Numbered from the stretch's first letter, positions 1 to 10,467 are shown. The stretch is 64,000 bases of DNA from Elusimicrobia bacterium GWA2_56_46 (GCA_001799575.1 MGTT01000027.1:30011-94010); one strand, 5' to 3'. Translations and numbers: made by a program. Notes: a model not told the origin generated them from the sequence alone.

Positions 1-1
1 C

Positions 2-355
2 CTGGATTATCTGAATAAGGCGCTTAAGTCCCTGCCGGACTTCAAGCAGGCGGTCATAAAGAACGACCCTAAACTTCTGGTCTCCATTTTCGGCTTCACC
101 TCCAAAACGGCCGATAAACTCATAGCCGCCCTCAAGGGCAGGATGCCGGATTTCCAGACCGCCGGCTCCGCCAGGCTCGCGGGGTTCGCCGCCCAGGGCG
201 TCTACACCCGCGTGCTCTCCGCTTTATCCAATCTCGGATTCAGACCCTCCGAGGCCAAGGCCGCCCTGGAAGCCGCGGCGGCCGACGGGCTCCCCGAAAC
301 CGAGAACGCGGAAGAGCTGCTTAAACGCACGCTCAAGCGGCTTTCGCCCGGATAG
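2..355 (+). CDS. ruvA: Holliday junction branch migration subunit RuvA (C-terminal part, 5' end outside window)
   Basis: Reading in frame from base 2 gives the end of a helix-hairpin-helix region ([17 protein letters not shown] resembles the RuvA GxGxKTAxRLxxEL pattern), then a linker and a small C-terminal helical domain ([18 protein letters not shown]) like RuvA domain III, which contacts RuvB. RuvA binds four-way junctions and loads RuvB. The 5' end lies before the window, so only about 117 residues are visible. Nine bases separate it from ruvB, the usual ruvAB operon order, and this supports the call more than the short sequence alone. Confidence 0.85.
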   Translation: MDYLNKALKSLPDFKQAVIKNDPKLLVSIFGFTSKTADKLIAALKGRMPDFQTAGSARLAGFAAQGVYTRVLSALSNLGFRPSEAKAALEAAAADGLPETENAEELLKRTLKRLSPG

Positions 356-363
356 GACTACCT

Positions 364-1389
364 ATGCCTGAAAAGGAAAATCTGCTTTGCTCCAAAGCGA
401 CCGCCGAGGAAACGAAATACATGGATCGCGCCCTCCGGCCTTCCAGCCTGGACGAATTCGTGGGCCAGCAGAAACTCAAGGATAATCTGCGCGTATTCAT
501 AGAGGCTTCAAAAGGCCGGAAAGAAGCGCTTGACCACTGCCTGTTCTACTCACCCCCCGGCCTGGGCAAAACCACCCTGAGCCATATCCTGGCGCGCGAG
601 ATGGGAGTGAACATTAAAGTCACCTCCGGGCCGGTTCTGGCCAAGCCGGGCGACCTGGCGGCCATGCTCACCACTGAGCTTCAGGAGGGCGATATCCTTT
701 TTATCGACGAGATCCACCGTCTGAACGCCGCCGTGGAAGAGGCGCTTTATCCCGTAATGGAGGATTTTCTTTTCTTCATCAGCACCGGCACCGGCCCCGG
801 AGCCACGACTCTCCGGCTGACGGTGCCGCGATTCACGCTGGTAGGCGCCACCACCAGAAGCGGTCTCCTCACCGGGCCGCTGCGCGACCGCTTCGGAATA
901 GTCTTCAATCTGGGTTTCTACGGCCGCCCCGAGATAGTGAGCATCCTGGAGAGGTCCGCCCGCATCCTTAAAACCGAAGCCACGCCGGAAGGCCTGGCGC
1001 AGATCGCGGACAGGTCGCGGGGCACCCCCAGGATAGCCAATCGCCTGCTTAAACGCGTCCGCGATTTCGCCCAGGTAAGGGCGGGGGGCGTAATAACCCC
1101 CGGCGTGACCATGGAAGCCATGGATTCGCTGGAGATAGATAAAGAGGGCCTGGACAGCCTGGATCGCCGTCTGCTTTTGACCGTCGCGGAGAAATTCGGC
1201 GGCGGCCCCGTGGGAGCGGAAACCCTGGCGGTCGCCGTCTCGGAAGAACTCGACACGCTTACCGATGTGATAGAACCTTTCCTTATGCAGTCCGGCTTCC
1301 TGCAGCGTACGACCAGGGGCAGGCTCCTTACCAGAAAAGCCTACCTTCACCTCGGACTTAAGGCCCCGGCGCAGGAGAAGTTCTTATAA
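364..1389 (+). CDS. ruvB: Holliday junction branch migration ATPase RuvB
   Basis: At 341 aa this is full family length. It is an AAA+ motor that drives branch migration with RuvA. Visible motifs are the RuvB N-terminal signature ([19 protein letters not shown]), Walker A (PPGLGKTT), Walker B ([10 protein letters not shown]), sensor region ([18 protein letters not shown]) and the C-terminal winged helix ([20 protein letters not shown]). The residue before PPGLGKTT is Ser where most RuvB have Gly, a minor deviation. It lies directly after ruvA with a 9-bp gap. Confidence 0.97.
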   Translation: MPEKENLLCSKATAEETKYMDRALRPSSLDEFVGQQKLKDNLRVFIEASKGRKEALDHCLFYSPPGLGKTTLSHILAREMGVNIKVTSGPVLAKPGDLAAMLTTELQEGDILFIDEIHRLNAAVEEALYPVMEDFLFFISTGTGPGATTLRLTVPRFTLVGATTRSGLLTGPLRDRFGIVFNLGFYGRPEIVSILERSARILKTEATPEGLAQIADRSRGTPRIANRLLKRVRDFAQVRAGGVITPGVTMEAMDSLEIDKEGLDSLDRRLLLTVAEKFGGGPVGAETLAVAVSEELDTLTDVIEPFLMQSGFLQRTTRGRLLTRKAYLHLGLKAPAQEKFL

Positions 1390-1392
1390 GGG

Positions 1393-1434
1393 ACTCCAGC
1401 CTCCAGCCGCGAGAAACGAGCCACTGACCGCTTC
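1393..1434. repeat. weak 7-bp repeat array between ruvB and the SpoIID gene
   Basis: The 47-bp gap reads as six 7-base units in phase: ACTCCAG, CCTCCAG, CCGCGAG, AAACGAG and so on. The first two units are close copies and the rest are degenerate. On its own this would be unremarkable. It is listed because clearer arrays with the same 7-nt period recur in this window. It lies just before the start codon at 1437 and leaves no Shine-Dalgarno motif there. Confidence 0.35.
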
Positions 1435-1436
1435 CC

Positions 1437-2573
1437 ATGCTGAAACTGATTCTTTGCATCCTGCTGACTCTCCTCCCCCCCTCTTTCGCCGCCGACTCCG
1501 GCGAAGGCAATTCCGCCGTCATACGCATCGCCATCGCCCGCAACGTCCCCAGTTTCAGGATCAACACTTCGGGCAAGGTTTATGTTCTTGAGGTCAAAAC
1601 CGGACAGAAATATATGCTGCTGGAAAGATCGGCCTATGAAGTCAAATATATAAGCCCCTCCAGGCTGGCGGTGGCCGGCGCCACCCTCCAATCCCCGGTC
1701 AAGCTGCTGGCCGCGGACGGCGGAGACAGGGTAAAACTCAACAACCGTTTTTATAAGGGCGATATCTATATGAAGACCACCGCCGCGGAAAAACTGGAGG
1801 TCATAGAACACCTTCCGGTGGAGGATTACCTCTGCGGCGTGCTGCCGGTGGAAATGAGCCCCGACTGGCCGCTGGAAGCCCTGAAAGCCCAGGCCGTCGC
1901 CTCGCGCACTTACGCGCTGAAGAAAGCAAACCCGAAAAAAGATTACGATATAACCGACGGGGTGGACACGCAGGTATATAACGGCGCCTCCGGGATGAAC
2001 TCGCGGATCATAGAAGCCGTCAATTCCACGCGCGGCGAGGTTCTTAAATACAAGGGCCGTCTTCTCACCGCTTTTTTTCACGCCTGCTGCGGCGGACACA
2101 CCGCCAGCGCCAGTTCCGCCTGGGGCGAAGAAGTCCTCAAGCCTCTCTACGGCGTCACCGACCCGTTCTGTTCCACCTCCACCCACTACAAATGGGATTT
2201 CTACGCCACGACCCGGGATCTCCTTTCCTTCATCCAGAACAACGGCTCGGCCGCTTTCAGGATAAAGAGCGTCCGCGTGTATAAACGCGACCGCTCCGGG
2301 CGCGCCGTCAGCCTGCGGTTTGTCACCGACAGAGGCTCTTTTACCGTCAAGGCTTCCGCCCTGCGCAAGGTTTTCAGCACTTATGATATTAAAAGCACCA
2401 TGATCACGCGCATAGCGCCCCTCAACGGCGGCTACGAATTCACCGGCCGGGGCTGGGGCCACGGCGTCGGCATGTGCCAGGAGGGGGCCAAGCATATGGC
2501 GCTGGCCGGCAGGAACTATAAAAAAATACTCCGCCATTACTATCCCGGGGCCGAGATAAAGGATGTAAATTAA
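1437..2573 (+). CDS. SpoIID/LytB domain exported protein
   Basis: This 378-aa protein begins with a signal peptide (MLKLILCILLTLLPPSFA) and carries the SpoIID/LytB core: LPVEDYLCGVLPVEMSPDW, ALKAQAVASRTYAL, HACCGGHTASA and the C-terminal GRGWGHGVGMCQEGAKHMA. SpoIID of sporulating Firmicutes is a lytic transglycosylase acting on glycan strands stripped of peptide. In non-sporulating diderms the same domain probably remodels peptidoglycan in the periplasm. It sits between ruvB and queA, transcribed in the same direction. The ATG at 1437 puts the hydrophobic segment at the N-terminus, and no clear ribosome-binding site precedes it. Confidence 0.88.
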   Translation: MLKLILCILLTLLPPSFAADSGEGNSAVIRIAIARNVPSFRINTSGKVYVLEVKTGQKYMLLERSAYEVKYISPSRLAVAGATLQSPVKLLAADGGDRVKLNNRFYKGDIYMKTTAAEKLEVIEHLPVEDYLCGVLPVEMSPDWPLEALKAQAVASRTYALKKANPKKDYDITDGVDTQVYNGASGMNSRIIEAVNSTRGEVLKYKGRLLTAFFHACCGGHTASASSAWGEEVLKPLYGVTDPFCSTSTHYKWDFYATTRDLLSFIQNNGSAAFRIKSVRVYKRDRSGRAVSLRFVTDRGSFTVKASALRKVFSTYDIKSTMITRIAPLNGGYEFTGRGWGHGVGMCQEGAKHMALAGRNYKKILRHYYPGAEIKDVN

Positions 2574-2582
2574 AAACTGGGT

Positions 2583-3677
2583 ATGTCAGGGTATGTGGAA
2601 TTTTTAATTATGACCGGATCAGCTTTATCCGAATTTAAGAATCTTGAGATCGAGCCGCTTATCGCGTCCAGGCCGGCGGAACCGAGAGATTCCTCGCGCC
2701 TCATGACTTTAAGCCGCTCCGGCGGCGCCGTGGCGCATAAAGTTTTCAGGGATCTGCCGGATCTGCTGGTTCCGGGAGACGTCCTGGTGCTCAACCGCAG
2801 CAAGGTCTGGAAAGCGAAATTGCCGGCCCTCAAACCCACCGGCGGGCGTTCGGAACTCCTGTTGATAAAGCCGGAAAGCCCGGATCTCAGAACCTGGACA
2901 GCGCTGGCCCGCAAGATCCGGCCGGGCCGCAAAGTCGTTTGCCGGGGCGGAGCCGAAGCGGTCTGCGCTGGGCAAAATCCGGACGGCAGTTTCCTTTTTG
3001 AACTTTCCGCCCCCCTTGATCCCGCCTATCTGGAAAAGAACGCGGAAGTCCCCCTGCCGGAATATATTCTCAAAGCCAGGAAGAAAGCGGGACAAGGTTC
3101 CGCAAAGCTTCCAGGCGAAGCAGACCACGACGATTCACGTTATCAGACCGTCTTCGCCGGCCTCCCGGGCTCCATCGCGGCTCCCACCGCGGGCTTTCAT
3201 TTCACTCCGGAGCTTCTTGAGAGGATCAGGGCCAAGGGCGTGGAAGTGCGCTATCTCGTCCTCCATATCGGCTGGGGAACTTTTAAACCTGTGCGCGGCA
3301 AAGACCCCTCCGCGCACGTAATGCTGGAAGAAGAATGTTCTCTTTCCGCCGAAACGGCGGACGCGCTTAACGCCGCCAGAGGACGAGGTTCCCGGATCAT
3401 AGCGGTGGGAACGTCATCCATGCGCACCCTGGAAACTTTCTCGGACGAAGCCGGGCGGTTTTCCCCCGGCGAGGGCAGGGCCGGACTTTTCATTTACCCC
3501 GGCTACAGATTCAAGGCCGCCGGCGCTTTTTTAACCAACCTCCACGTGCCTTCGTCCGCGCCGCTCTACATGACCGCCGCTTTCGCCGGTCGGGAGCTTC
3601 TTTTCAAGGCGTATAACGAAGCCGTGGATAAGAAATACCGTTTCTATTCTTACGGCGACGCGATGCTAATAACATAG
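2583..3677 (+). CDS. queA: S-adenosylmethionine:tRNA ribosyltransferase-isomerase QueA
   Basis: QueA transfers the ribosyl part of SAM to preQ1 at tRNA position 34, giving epoxyqueuosine. Family motifs are clear: LMTLSRSGGAVAHKVFRDLP and DVLVLNRSKVWKAKL near the N-terminus, VPLPEYI, APTAGFHFTPELLERI, HIGWGTFKPV, GTSSMRTLE and the C-terminal TNLHVPSSAPLYMTAAFAG. Length (364 aa) is normal to slightly long. The start is uncertain: an ATG at 2610 would remove nine poorly conserved residues, and neither start has a good Shine-Dalgarno. tgt follows after 19 bp, which pairs the two queuosine enzymes. Confidence 0.95.
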   Translation: MSGYVEFLIMTGSALSEFKNLEIEPLIASRPAEPRDSSRLMTLSRSGGAVAHKVFRDLPDLLVPGDVLVLNRSKVWKAKLPALKPTGGRSELLLIKPESPDLRTWTALARKIRPGRKVVCRGGAEAVCAGQNPDGSFLFELSAPLDPAYLEKNAEVPLPEYILKARKKAGQGSAKLPGEADHDDSRYQTVFAGLPGSIAAPTAGFHFTPELLERIRAKGVEVRYLVLHIGWGTFKPVRGKDPSAHVMLEEECSLSAETADALNAARGRGSRIIAVGTSSMRTLETFSDEAGRFSPGEGRAGLFIYPGYRFKAAGAFLTNLHVPSSAPLYMTAAFAGRELLFKAYNEAVDKKYRFYSYGDAMLIT

Positions 3678-3687
3678 GCCAGGGTAA

Positions 3688-4851
<1,164 letters not shown>

Positions 4852-4888
4852 ATCATAACATCAGCGTCATTTATTAAGGAGACCTCTA

Positions 4889-5155
4889 ATGAACCCTAAC
4901 GCAGCTTTCATGCAATTCGTGCCGTTGATCGCCATCATGGCGATATTTTATTTTCTGCTCATCCGCCCCCAGCAGAAGCAGGCGAAAGAACGCAAACTCA
5001 TGCTTGAAGCCATAAAGGCGGGAGACAAAATCCTCACCAACGGCGGGATCGTCGGCCTTGTCACTGGCATGAACGGCGACGATCTGGAAGTGGAAATAGC
5101 CAAAAACGTGAAAGTCACCGTGGTAAGGTCGGCTGTCGCCGGCCTCATTAAATAA
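4889..5155 (+). CDS. yajC: Sec translocon accessory protein YajC
   Basis: This 88-aa protein has one N-terminal transmembrane helix (FVPLIAIMAIFYFLLI) followed directly by the family signature RPQQKQAKER and a small soluble domain (LTNGGIVGLVTGMNGDDLEVEI). YajC associates with SecD and SecF in the inner membrane. A strong AAGGAG site lies 8 bases before the ATG. secD follows after 13 bp. Confidence 0.95.
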   Translation: MNPNAAFMQFVPLIAIMAIFYFLLIRPQQKQAKERKLMLEAIKAGDKILTNGGIVGLVTGMNGDDLEVEIAKNVKVTVVRSAVAGLIK

Positions 5156-5168
5156 CAGGAGCCGCAAA

Positions 5169-6602
5169 ATGAACAAATTACACTGGAAGCTGGGCCTTGT
5201 ACTGGGCCTGGTCATACTTTCCGTATGGCTTTTATATCCCACCGTGGAATGGTACACCAAGACCGCAGACGAAAGGGGTAAACTTGAAGCCGTGCAGATG
5301 CGTCCCAAACGCATGCTCAACCTCGGCCTGGATCTCCGGGGCGGCACGCATATGCTCCTGGAACTGGACGTGGAAAAGCTGGACAAAAAAGAAAATCTCA
5401 ACGATGCCCTGGCGCGCGCCATAGAGATCCTGAGAAACCGGATAGACCAGTACGGCGTAGGCGAAACGCCCATCTCCCGCCAGGGAGAGCGCTGGATCTC
5501 GGTGGATCTGCCCGGCATCTCCAATACCGAAGAGGCCGAAAACCTTATAGGCAAAACGGCCCTGCTGGAATTCCGGCTGGTGGACACGAGCGCCGAAGCC
5601 GAAAAAGCGCTGACCAAAGTCGCGGATCTGGCGGAATCCCCTTTCGGAAAAGACGGCGCGCTCCTCCCGGAGATAGCGAAACTCATGCCCAGGAACACCG
5701 GACTTTTCAGGGCCGCCCCCGAAGAAGAAGGCGCCAGGACCAAATACTATGTCCTGTCGTCCTCCGTGGGCATCACCGGCGCATACCTGGAGAACGCCCG
5801 GGTGTCCACCGACGAGCAGTTCGGCTACCCCAATATTTCTTTCACTTTCAACAAAGAGGGCGGCAAGATCTTTGAGCGCTACACCGGAGATAATGTCGGC
5901 AAATATCTGGCCATCGTCCTGGACGGCGTGGTTCATTCGGCCCCGGTCATAAAGTCCCGCATAGGCGGCGGCAGCGGAGAAATAACGGGTTCTTTCACCA
6001 TGGAAGTGGCCAGGAACCTGGCCATAATCCTGCGAGCCGGCGCGCTCCCGGCGCCGGTCAGGATCATCGAGAAAAGAGTCGTGGGCCCGGATCTCGGGGA
6101 AGACTCCATAAAGAAAGGCGTCACAGCCTCCCTGATTGGTTTTCTCTGCGTTGTTGTCTTTATGGTTACATATTACAGGGCCGGCGGCCTGGTAGCGAAC
6201 ATAGCCCTGGGCCTCAACTTCGTTCTTCTCATGGCGGCCATGAGCTACTTCTCCGCCACACTGACCCTGCCGGGCATCGCCGGCATGATTCTGTCCCTGG
6301 CCATGGCCATAGACGCCAACGTTCTTATTCTGGAGAGAATGCGCGAGGAACTGGCCCTCTCAAAACCTATTCCCATGCTCATCCCGACGGCCTATGAAAA
6401 AGCCTGGACCGCGATTCTGGACTCCAACGTCACCACCTGGATAGCTGCCGTATTCCTGTTCCAGTTCGGTTCCGGCCCCGTCAAAGGCTTCGCCGTCACG
6501 CTTACCATCGGCCTGCTGGCCGGTATGTTCACCTCCGTATTCGTCACAAGAGCCATCTACGAATTCTGGCTCACTTCCAATCCCAAGGAGCTCAGTATAT
6601 GA
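5169..6602 (+). CDS. secD: protein translocase subunit SecD
   Basis: SecD is the proton-motive-force-driven export partner of SecYEG. The 477-aa protein has TM1 at the N-terminus, NLGLDLRGGTHMLLELDV, the periplasmic P1 region (RNRIDQYGVGETPISRQG, VVHSAPVIKSRIGGGSGEI), the conserved LRAGALPAPVRIIEKRVVGP and a five-helix C-terminal RND-type domain with MAIDANVLILERMREE. Its TGA overlaps the secF ATG (ATGA), indicating translational coupling. Confidence 0.97.
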   Translation: MNKLHWKLGLVLGLVILSVWLLYPTVEWYTKTADERGKLEAVQMRPKRMLNLGLDLRGGTHMLLELDVEKLDKKENLNDALARAIEILRNRIDQYGVGETPISRQGERWISVDLPGISNTEEAENLIGKTALLEFRLVDTSAEAEKALTKVADLAESPFGKDGALLPEIAKLMPRNTGLFRAAPEEEGARTKYYVLSSSVGITGAYLENARVSTDEQFGYPNISFTFNKEGGKIFERYTGDNVGKYLAIVLDGVVHSAPVIKSRIGGGSGEITGSFTMEVARNLAIILRAGALPAPVRIIEKRVVGPDLGEDSIKKGVTASLIGFLCVVVFMVTYYRAGGLVANIALGLNFVLLMAAMSYFSATLTLPGIAGMILSLAMAIDANVLILERMREELALSKPIPMLIPTAYEKAWTAILDSNVTTWIAAVFLFQFGSGPVKGFAVTLTIGLLAGMFTSVFVTRAIYEFWLTSNPKELSI

Positions 6603-7489
6603 TGAACCTCGTCAGGAAAACCAATATCGACTTTATAGCGAAGCGCTACGTCTTTTTCGCCGTCTCCGGCCTCGCTATAGCGGCGGGCATCGTCTCCGTG
6701 GGCTTCAAGGGCGCCAACCTTGGACTGGACTTTACGGGAGGAACCCTCCTCCAGGTTAAGTTTGAAACCCCCGTAACCATAGCGGAAGTGAGGAAAACCG
6801 TAAAGGACGCCGGCATAGAGGCCGGCATACAGACCTTTACCGGCCGGAACGCTTTCGGCATAAAGGTGAAAGGCAGGCAGGAGAACGTAAATGAGATAGC
6901 GGACAAGGTACTGCGCGGCCTCAAGGCCGGTATGCCGGGCAACGCGTTTATCGAGGAACGCAGGGACTACGTCGGCCCGGTGGTCGGCAGGGACCTCAGC
7001 AAAAAGGCCCTGTTCGCCATAATACTCTCTCTGTTCGGCATCATCATCTATGTGGCTTTCAGGTTTTCCAATCCCGTGTGGGGAGCGGCCGGCGTGCTGG
7101 CCCTCCTGCACGACGTATTTGTGACTTTCGGCGCCATGTCCATAACCAACAGGGAAGTGGATCTCGTGGTTGTCGCGGCCCTGCTGACGATAGCGGGTTA
7201 TTCGATCAACGATACTATCGTCATCTTCGACCGGATGCGCGAGAATATAAAGAAATTCCCGAAAATGCGCCTGGGAGAACTGGTGAACGTCAGCCTCAAC
7301 GAAACGCTGTCCCGGACCCTTATCACCAACGCCACGGTGCTGGGCGTGGTAGCGATACTTTTCTTTTTCGGAGGGGATGTCATCAATAATTTCGCTTTCG
7401 CCATGCTGGTGGGGAGCATCTGCGGCACTTATTCCACCATCGCCATAGCCACCCCGCTGGTCTACCAGTGGGAATATAAAAACAAGTAA
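6599..7489 (+). CDS. secF: protein translocase subunit SecF
   Basis: This 296-aa partner of SecD shows GLDFTGGTLLQVKF, the P4 region RRDYVGPVVGRDL, then AGYSINDTIVIFDRMREN and ETLSRTLITNATVL. Six transmembrane segments are expected. It starts inside the secD stop (ATGA). Its last base overlaps the next gene's ATG, so the hypothetical gene at 7489 is probably co-translated. Confidence 0.97.
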   Translation: MMNLVRKTNIDFIAKRYVFFAVSGLAIAAGIVSVGFKGANLGLDFTGGTLLQVKFETPVTIAEVRKTVKDAGIEAGIQTFTGRNAFGIKVKGRQENVNEIADKVLRGLKAGMPGNAFIEERRDYVGPVVGRDLSKKALFAIILSLFGIIIYVAFRFSNPVWGAAGVLALLHDVFVTFGAMSITNREVDLVVVAALLTIAGYSINDTIVIFDRMRENIKKFPKMRLGELVNVSLNETLSRTLITNATVLGVVAILFFFGGDVINNFAFAMLVGSICGTYSTIAIATPLVYQWEYKNK

Positions 7490-8097
7490 TGCGCAAGATA
7501 AAAAAATTCAAGATCCCCATCTACACCTATGAGATCCTGCGCAAGGCCAAAAAACGCAGGATAGACCTGTTCGCCCTGGGCCTGGCCGACCAGGAAAGCG
7601 CCAGGGAATATATCTCGTCCCTCGCGGCGGCCCTTGAACCCTCCACGGTATTCGATCTCATCGCCCCGGAAGACGCTCTGGCGAAGGAAAGCGGCCTCCA
7701 GGGCATGACCGGCACGCTCGGCGTTATGACGCTCGGGACGGCTTTTGAGACGAAACTTAAAGCCATAACGGATCCGGAACTTTTCCGGCTCGCCGAGACC
7801 GCCGCGCTGGTTTTCTCGGAAACCGGGCTTAAAGTCATAACCGAACTTATTGCCCAGGAAGTTACGGCCGAAGGACTGGATCTTGGAAAACCCAACTATC
7901 TTTTCGCCTGCCCGGAACCGGAAACCGAGGAACCGCCCTCCGTCCGGTCGGACGCCGCCGTCCTGGCCGCCTGCCTGGGACGCCTCAACGCGGATAAAAT
8001 AGGCATCAGCCTGAACGAAAGCGTTCTCAGCCCGGCGTATTCCTTTATCTTCAGCCTCCCCTGGCTGGCAAAGAAAAAATTGTCCGCAAAAAAATGA
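7489..8097 (+). CDS. unknown protein, possibly a distant MetH-activation-domain-like protein
   Basis: I do not recognise this 202-aa soluble protein with confidence. There is no signal peptide or membrane segment. A basic N-terminus (MRKIKKFKIPIYTYEIL) is followed by an alpha/beta-looking middle (TLGVMTLGTAFETKLKAI, ETAALVFSETGLKVITELI) and an end with ADKIGISLNESVLSPAYSF. The last motif and the order of segments faintly recall B12-dependent methionine synthase activation domains (IGV.LTES.M..P..S), so a SAM- or cofactor-related role is a guess only. It shares its first base with the secF stop and its stop overlaps the acyltransferase start (ATGA). Confidence 0.55.
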   Translation: MRKIKKFKIPIYTYEILRKAKKRRIDLFALGLADQESAREYISSLAAALEPSTVFDLIAPEDALAKESGLQGMTGTLGVMTLGTAFETKLKAITDPELFRLAETAALVFSETGLKVITELIAQEVTAEGLDLGKPNYLFACPEPETEEPPSVRSDAAVLAACLGRLNADKIGISLNESVLSPAYSFIFSLPWLAKKKLSAKK

Positions 8098-8723
8098 ATG
8101 AGTCAACACGCTCAAGCCCCGTCTACGCGCTCCTCTCCTCGTTAGCCTGGCTGTATCTGCTGTTCGCCGGTTCCACCACCCGGATAAAAACGCGCAACAG
8201 TCCGGCGCGGACCGATTTCATCTACGCGCTATGGCATTCCCAGCTGGCGTTCATGATCTACGCGAAACGCAATACCTGGATCTCCGTCCTGGTAAGTAAA
8301 AGCGGGGACGGGGAATATGTGGCCAGGATCCTGCGCAAATTCGGACTGAATACCATACGCGGCTCCACCAGCCGGGGAGCTTCCCAGTCCCTCATGGAGC
8401 TTATGGAACGGGCCGGCAAGGGCTTCCCGGTGGCTCTGACCCCGGACGGGCCGAAAGGCCCCAAAGGCAAGGTTCAGCAGGGGATCGTTTACCTGGCCCA
8501 GAAAACCGGCATGGAAATACTGCCCGGCGGGGTCTGGCTCTCCAACAAAATAACCTTTAATTCCTGGGACAACTTCGAACTTCCGCTGCCTTTCGGCAGA
8601 GCGGCGCTTGTTTACGGCAAGCCTATCAAAGTGACCGCGACGGACTCCCTGCCGGCCAAGGCCGCGGAACTGGAGGCGGCCCTGAACGCCCTCGAACCCG
8701 AAGCGCTGGAACTGCTCAAATAA
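8094..8723 (+). CDS. DUF374 lysophospholipid/lipid A-type acyltransferase
   Basis: This 209-aa protein is of the LPLAT-like DUF374 family, thought to acylate lipid A or its precursors at the inner membrane. It has an N-terminal hydrophobic segment (LLSSLAWLYLLFAGS), LWHSQLAF (the His resembles the HxxxxD catalytic box), RGSTSRGASQSLMEL and the signature ALTPDGPKGPKGKVQQG. It overlaps both neighbours by a few bases and precedes waaA, which fits a role in lipid A maturation. The exact acyl acceptor cannot be read from sequence. Confidence 0.88.
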   Translation: MNESTRSSPVYALLSSLAWLYLLFAGSTTRIKTRNSPARTDFIYALWHSQLAFMIYAKRNTWISVLVSKSGDGEYVARILRKFGLNTIRGSTSRGASQSLMELMERAGKGFPVALTPDGPKGPKGKVQQGIVYLAQKTGMEILPGGVWLSNKITFNSWDNFELPLPFGRAALVYGKPIKVTATDSLPAKAAELEAALNALEPEALELLK

Positions 8724-9997
8724 TGGGCCTTTTACTCCTTATCCTTTACAATCTTCTGGCGCCGCTCATAGCGGCGCTCTATTTCGTTTTTTTCTTATTT
8801 TCCCCCAGGCGCGGGCTGCTTAAAAATTTTCTGGCGGAGCTTAAAGAGCGCCTGGCCGTGAATCTTCCCGTTTTCGCGGAACGGCCGTTATGGTTTCACG
8901 CGGCCTCGGTAGGAGAAGTAAGGGCGCTGAAAGCGCTCCTCCCCCTGGTGCGGGAACGCTGCCCTTCGAAACCGGTGCTGATAACCACGTCAACCTCCTC
9001 CGGCAAGGCGGAGGCCCTGAAACTGACGCCCGCCGCCGTTCTTCTCCCTCTGGATTTTTATCCGCTGATGCGCCGCTTCATCTCCGGGATCAGACCCGAA
9101 CTGATCCTGATCGCGGAAACCGAACTTTGGCCGAACCTGCTTTATGCGGCCGGCAAGGAGAAAGTGAAAGTGCTGCTGATAAACGCGCGCATTTCAGCCG
9201 GAACCCTGGGATTCTACAGGCTGTTCCCGCCCCTCGCCCGCCTGATGTTCAGCGGCATAGTAAAAATCTCAGCCCAGAGCCGGGGAGATTTTGAAAGGTA
9301 CGGCCTCCTGCCGGGCGTAAAGGATAAACTGATCCTGACCGGAAATATAAAATACGACCTGGCTTCGCCGGCGCCGGAGGGACGGGCCGAAATAGAAGCG
9401 TTCTTTGAGAGCTCGGGCTGGAAAGGTAAAAAAATCTTCTGCGCGGGCAGCACCCATCCGGAAGAGGAAGATTTGCTCCTGGACGCTTTTCTGAAGATAA
9501 AAGCGGCCTGTCCGGACGCCCGGCTTATAATAGCCCCCCGCCACCCGGAAACGGCCGCTTCGACCGCGGCCAGGATCAGGAACAAAGGGCTGATCGCGCC
9601 TCTCTGGTCCAGGCGCGGACACGCCCGCCCCGACCCCGACGGAGTTCTGGTGGATGAGACAGGCCGGCTGGCGGATATTTATTCTTTCGCGGACGTGGTC
9701 TTCGTCGGAGGAACGCTGGACGATACCGGCGGGCACAACGTGCTTGAACCCTCGGCGTTCTCCAGGCCGGTGCTCTTCGGCCCGAACGTGAAGAACACGC
9801 GGGAAGGCGCCGAAGCGCTTATAAGCAAAAACGGCGGCTTCATGATACGAACCTCCGAAGAACTGGCCGACAAAGCAATTTCGCTTCTTAAAGATCCCTC
9901 AGCCCTCAGCGAAGCCGGCGCCGCCTCCAAAGCGGCCCTGGCGTCCCTCCAGGGCGCCACAAATAAAACCCTGTCCATTATCGAAATTTATCTTTAA
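8723..9997 (+). CDS. waaA: 3-deoxy-D-manno-octulosonic acid (Kdo) transferase
   Basis: WaaA/KdtA adds Kdo from CMP-Kdo to the lipid A precursor on the cytoplasmic face. The 424-aa protein has an N-terminal membrane anchor (LLLLILYNLLAPLIAAL), FHAASVGEVRALKALLP, TTSTSSGKAEAL, AETELWPNLL, INARIS, STHPEEEDLLLDAF and the C-terminal nucleotide-sugar site GGTLDDTGGHNVLEP. Its ATG shares its first base with the preceding stop. The Kdo-making genes kdsB, kdsA and kdsD lie 14-18 kb downstream on the same strand. Confidence 0.96.
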   Translation: MGLLLLILYNLLAPLIAALYFVFFLFSPRRGLLKNFLAELKERLAVNLPVFAERPLWFHAASVGEVRALKALLPLVRERCPSKPVLITTSTSSGKAEALKLTPAAVLLPLDFYPLMRRFISGIRPELILIAETELWPNLLYAAGKEKVKVLLINARISAGTLGFYRLFPPLARLMFSGIVKISAQSRGDFERYGLLPGVKDKLILTGNIKYDLASPAPEGRAEIEAFFESSGWKGKKIFCAGSTHPEEEDLLLDAFLKIKAACPDARLIIAPRHPETAASTAARIRNKGLIAPLWSRRGHARPDPDGVLVDETGRLADIYSFADVVFVGGTLDDTGGHNVLEPSAFSRPVLFGPNVKNTREGAEALISKNGGFMIRTSEELADKAISLLKDPSALSEAGAASKAALASLQGATNKTLSIIEIYL

Positions 9998-10019
9998 CCT
10001 GTTGGGTGAAAGTGGAAAA

Positions 10020-10160
10020 ATGGCGGCGGACTGCCAGTTCGGGGGCCTGTCGGACATGGGGCCCATCGGGCCTGCGGCCGGCCCGGCGACTTCGCGCCGG
10101 TTCCTCCTCGGCCCGATCCGACCCATGTCCGCCACCCCGCCAGTTATACTCCGCCGCCAT
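10020..10160. repeat. imperfect inverted repeat, about 50-bp arms
   Basis: The left arm (10020 to about 10072) and right arm (about 10110 to 10160) are imperfect reverse complements. Shared blocks are ATGGCGGCGGA at the tips, CGGACATGGG in the middle and ATCGGGCC inside, around a loop of about 35 bases that itself contains CCGGCG/CGCCGG. It starts about 20 bp after the waaA stop, in a convergent gap. It may be a terminator-like RNA fold, a non-autonomous mobile element relic or an unrelated duplication. No transposase is nearby. Confidence 0.7.
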
Positions 10161-10467
10161 CCTTCCTATCGATAAAAACAGCTTGTCGGAGGATTTGGCC
10201 TGACTTCCGTAACGGGACACCAGAATGTCGTGGTGTTGCGCGACCAAAGCGAATTTGCCTATGGGTTGATAGATTTAAATTCTAATAACATAAGATAACC
10301 CCACCCAAAATTGGGCACAGCCGAATATCCAGCCCAGGGATAATAACCATAGAACAACAAAAATTCGCGATCTGTAAGGTGAACGCATTCCCCCGGGCGG
10401 GTAAATTTTGACGTATCTTCAATAGGGGCGGATAAATGTTTTTTTAAAATATTATGCCTACGCTGGA
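10161..10467. other. convergent intergenic stretch without a recognisable gene
   Basis: This is the middle of the 780-bp gap between the 3' ends of waaA and the large surface-protein gene. It is locally AT-richer (GATTTAAATTCTAATAACA near 10270 and TTTTTTTAAAATATTATG near 10440). I see no ORF with coding character or a start signal, only short incidental ones. A 6-bp inverted pair ACACCA/TGGTGT lies near 10219-10236. Confidence 0.5.
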
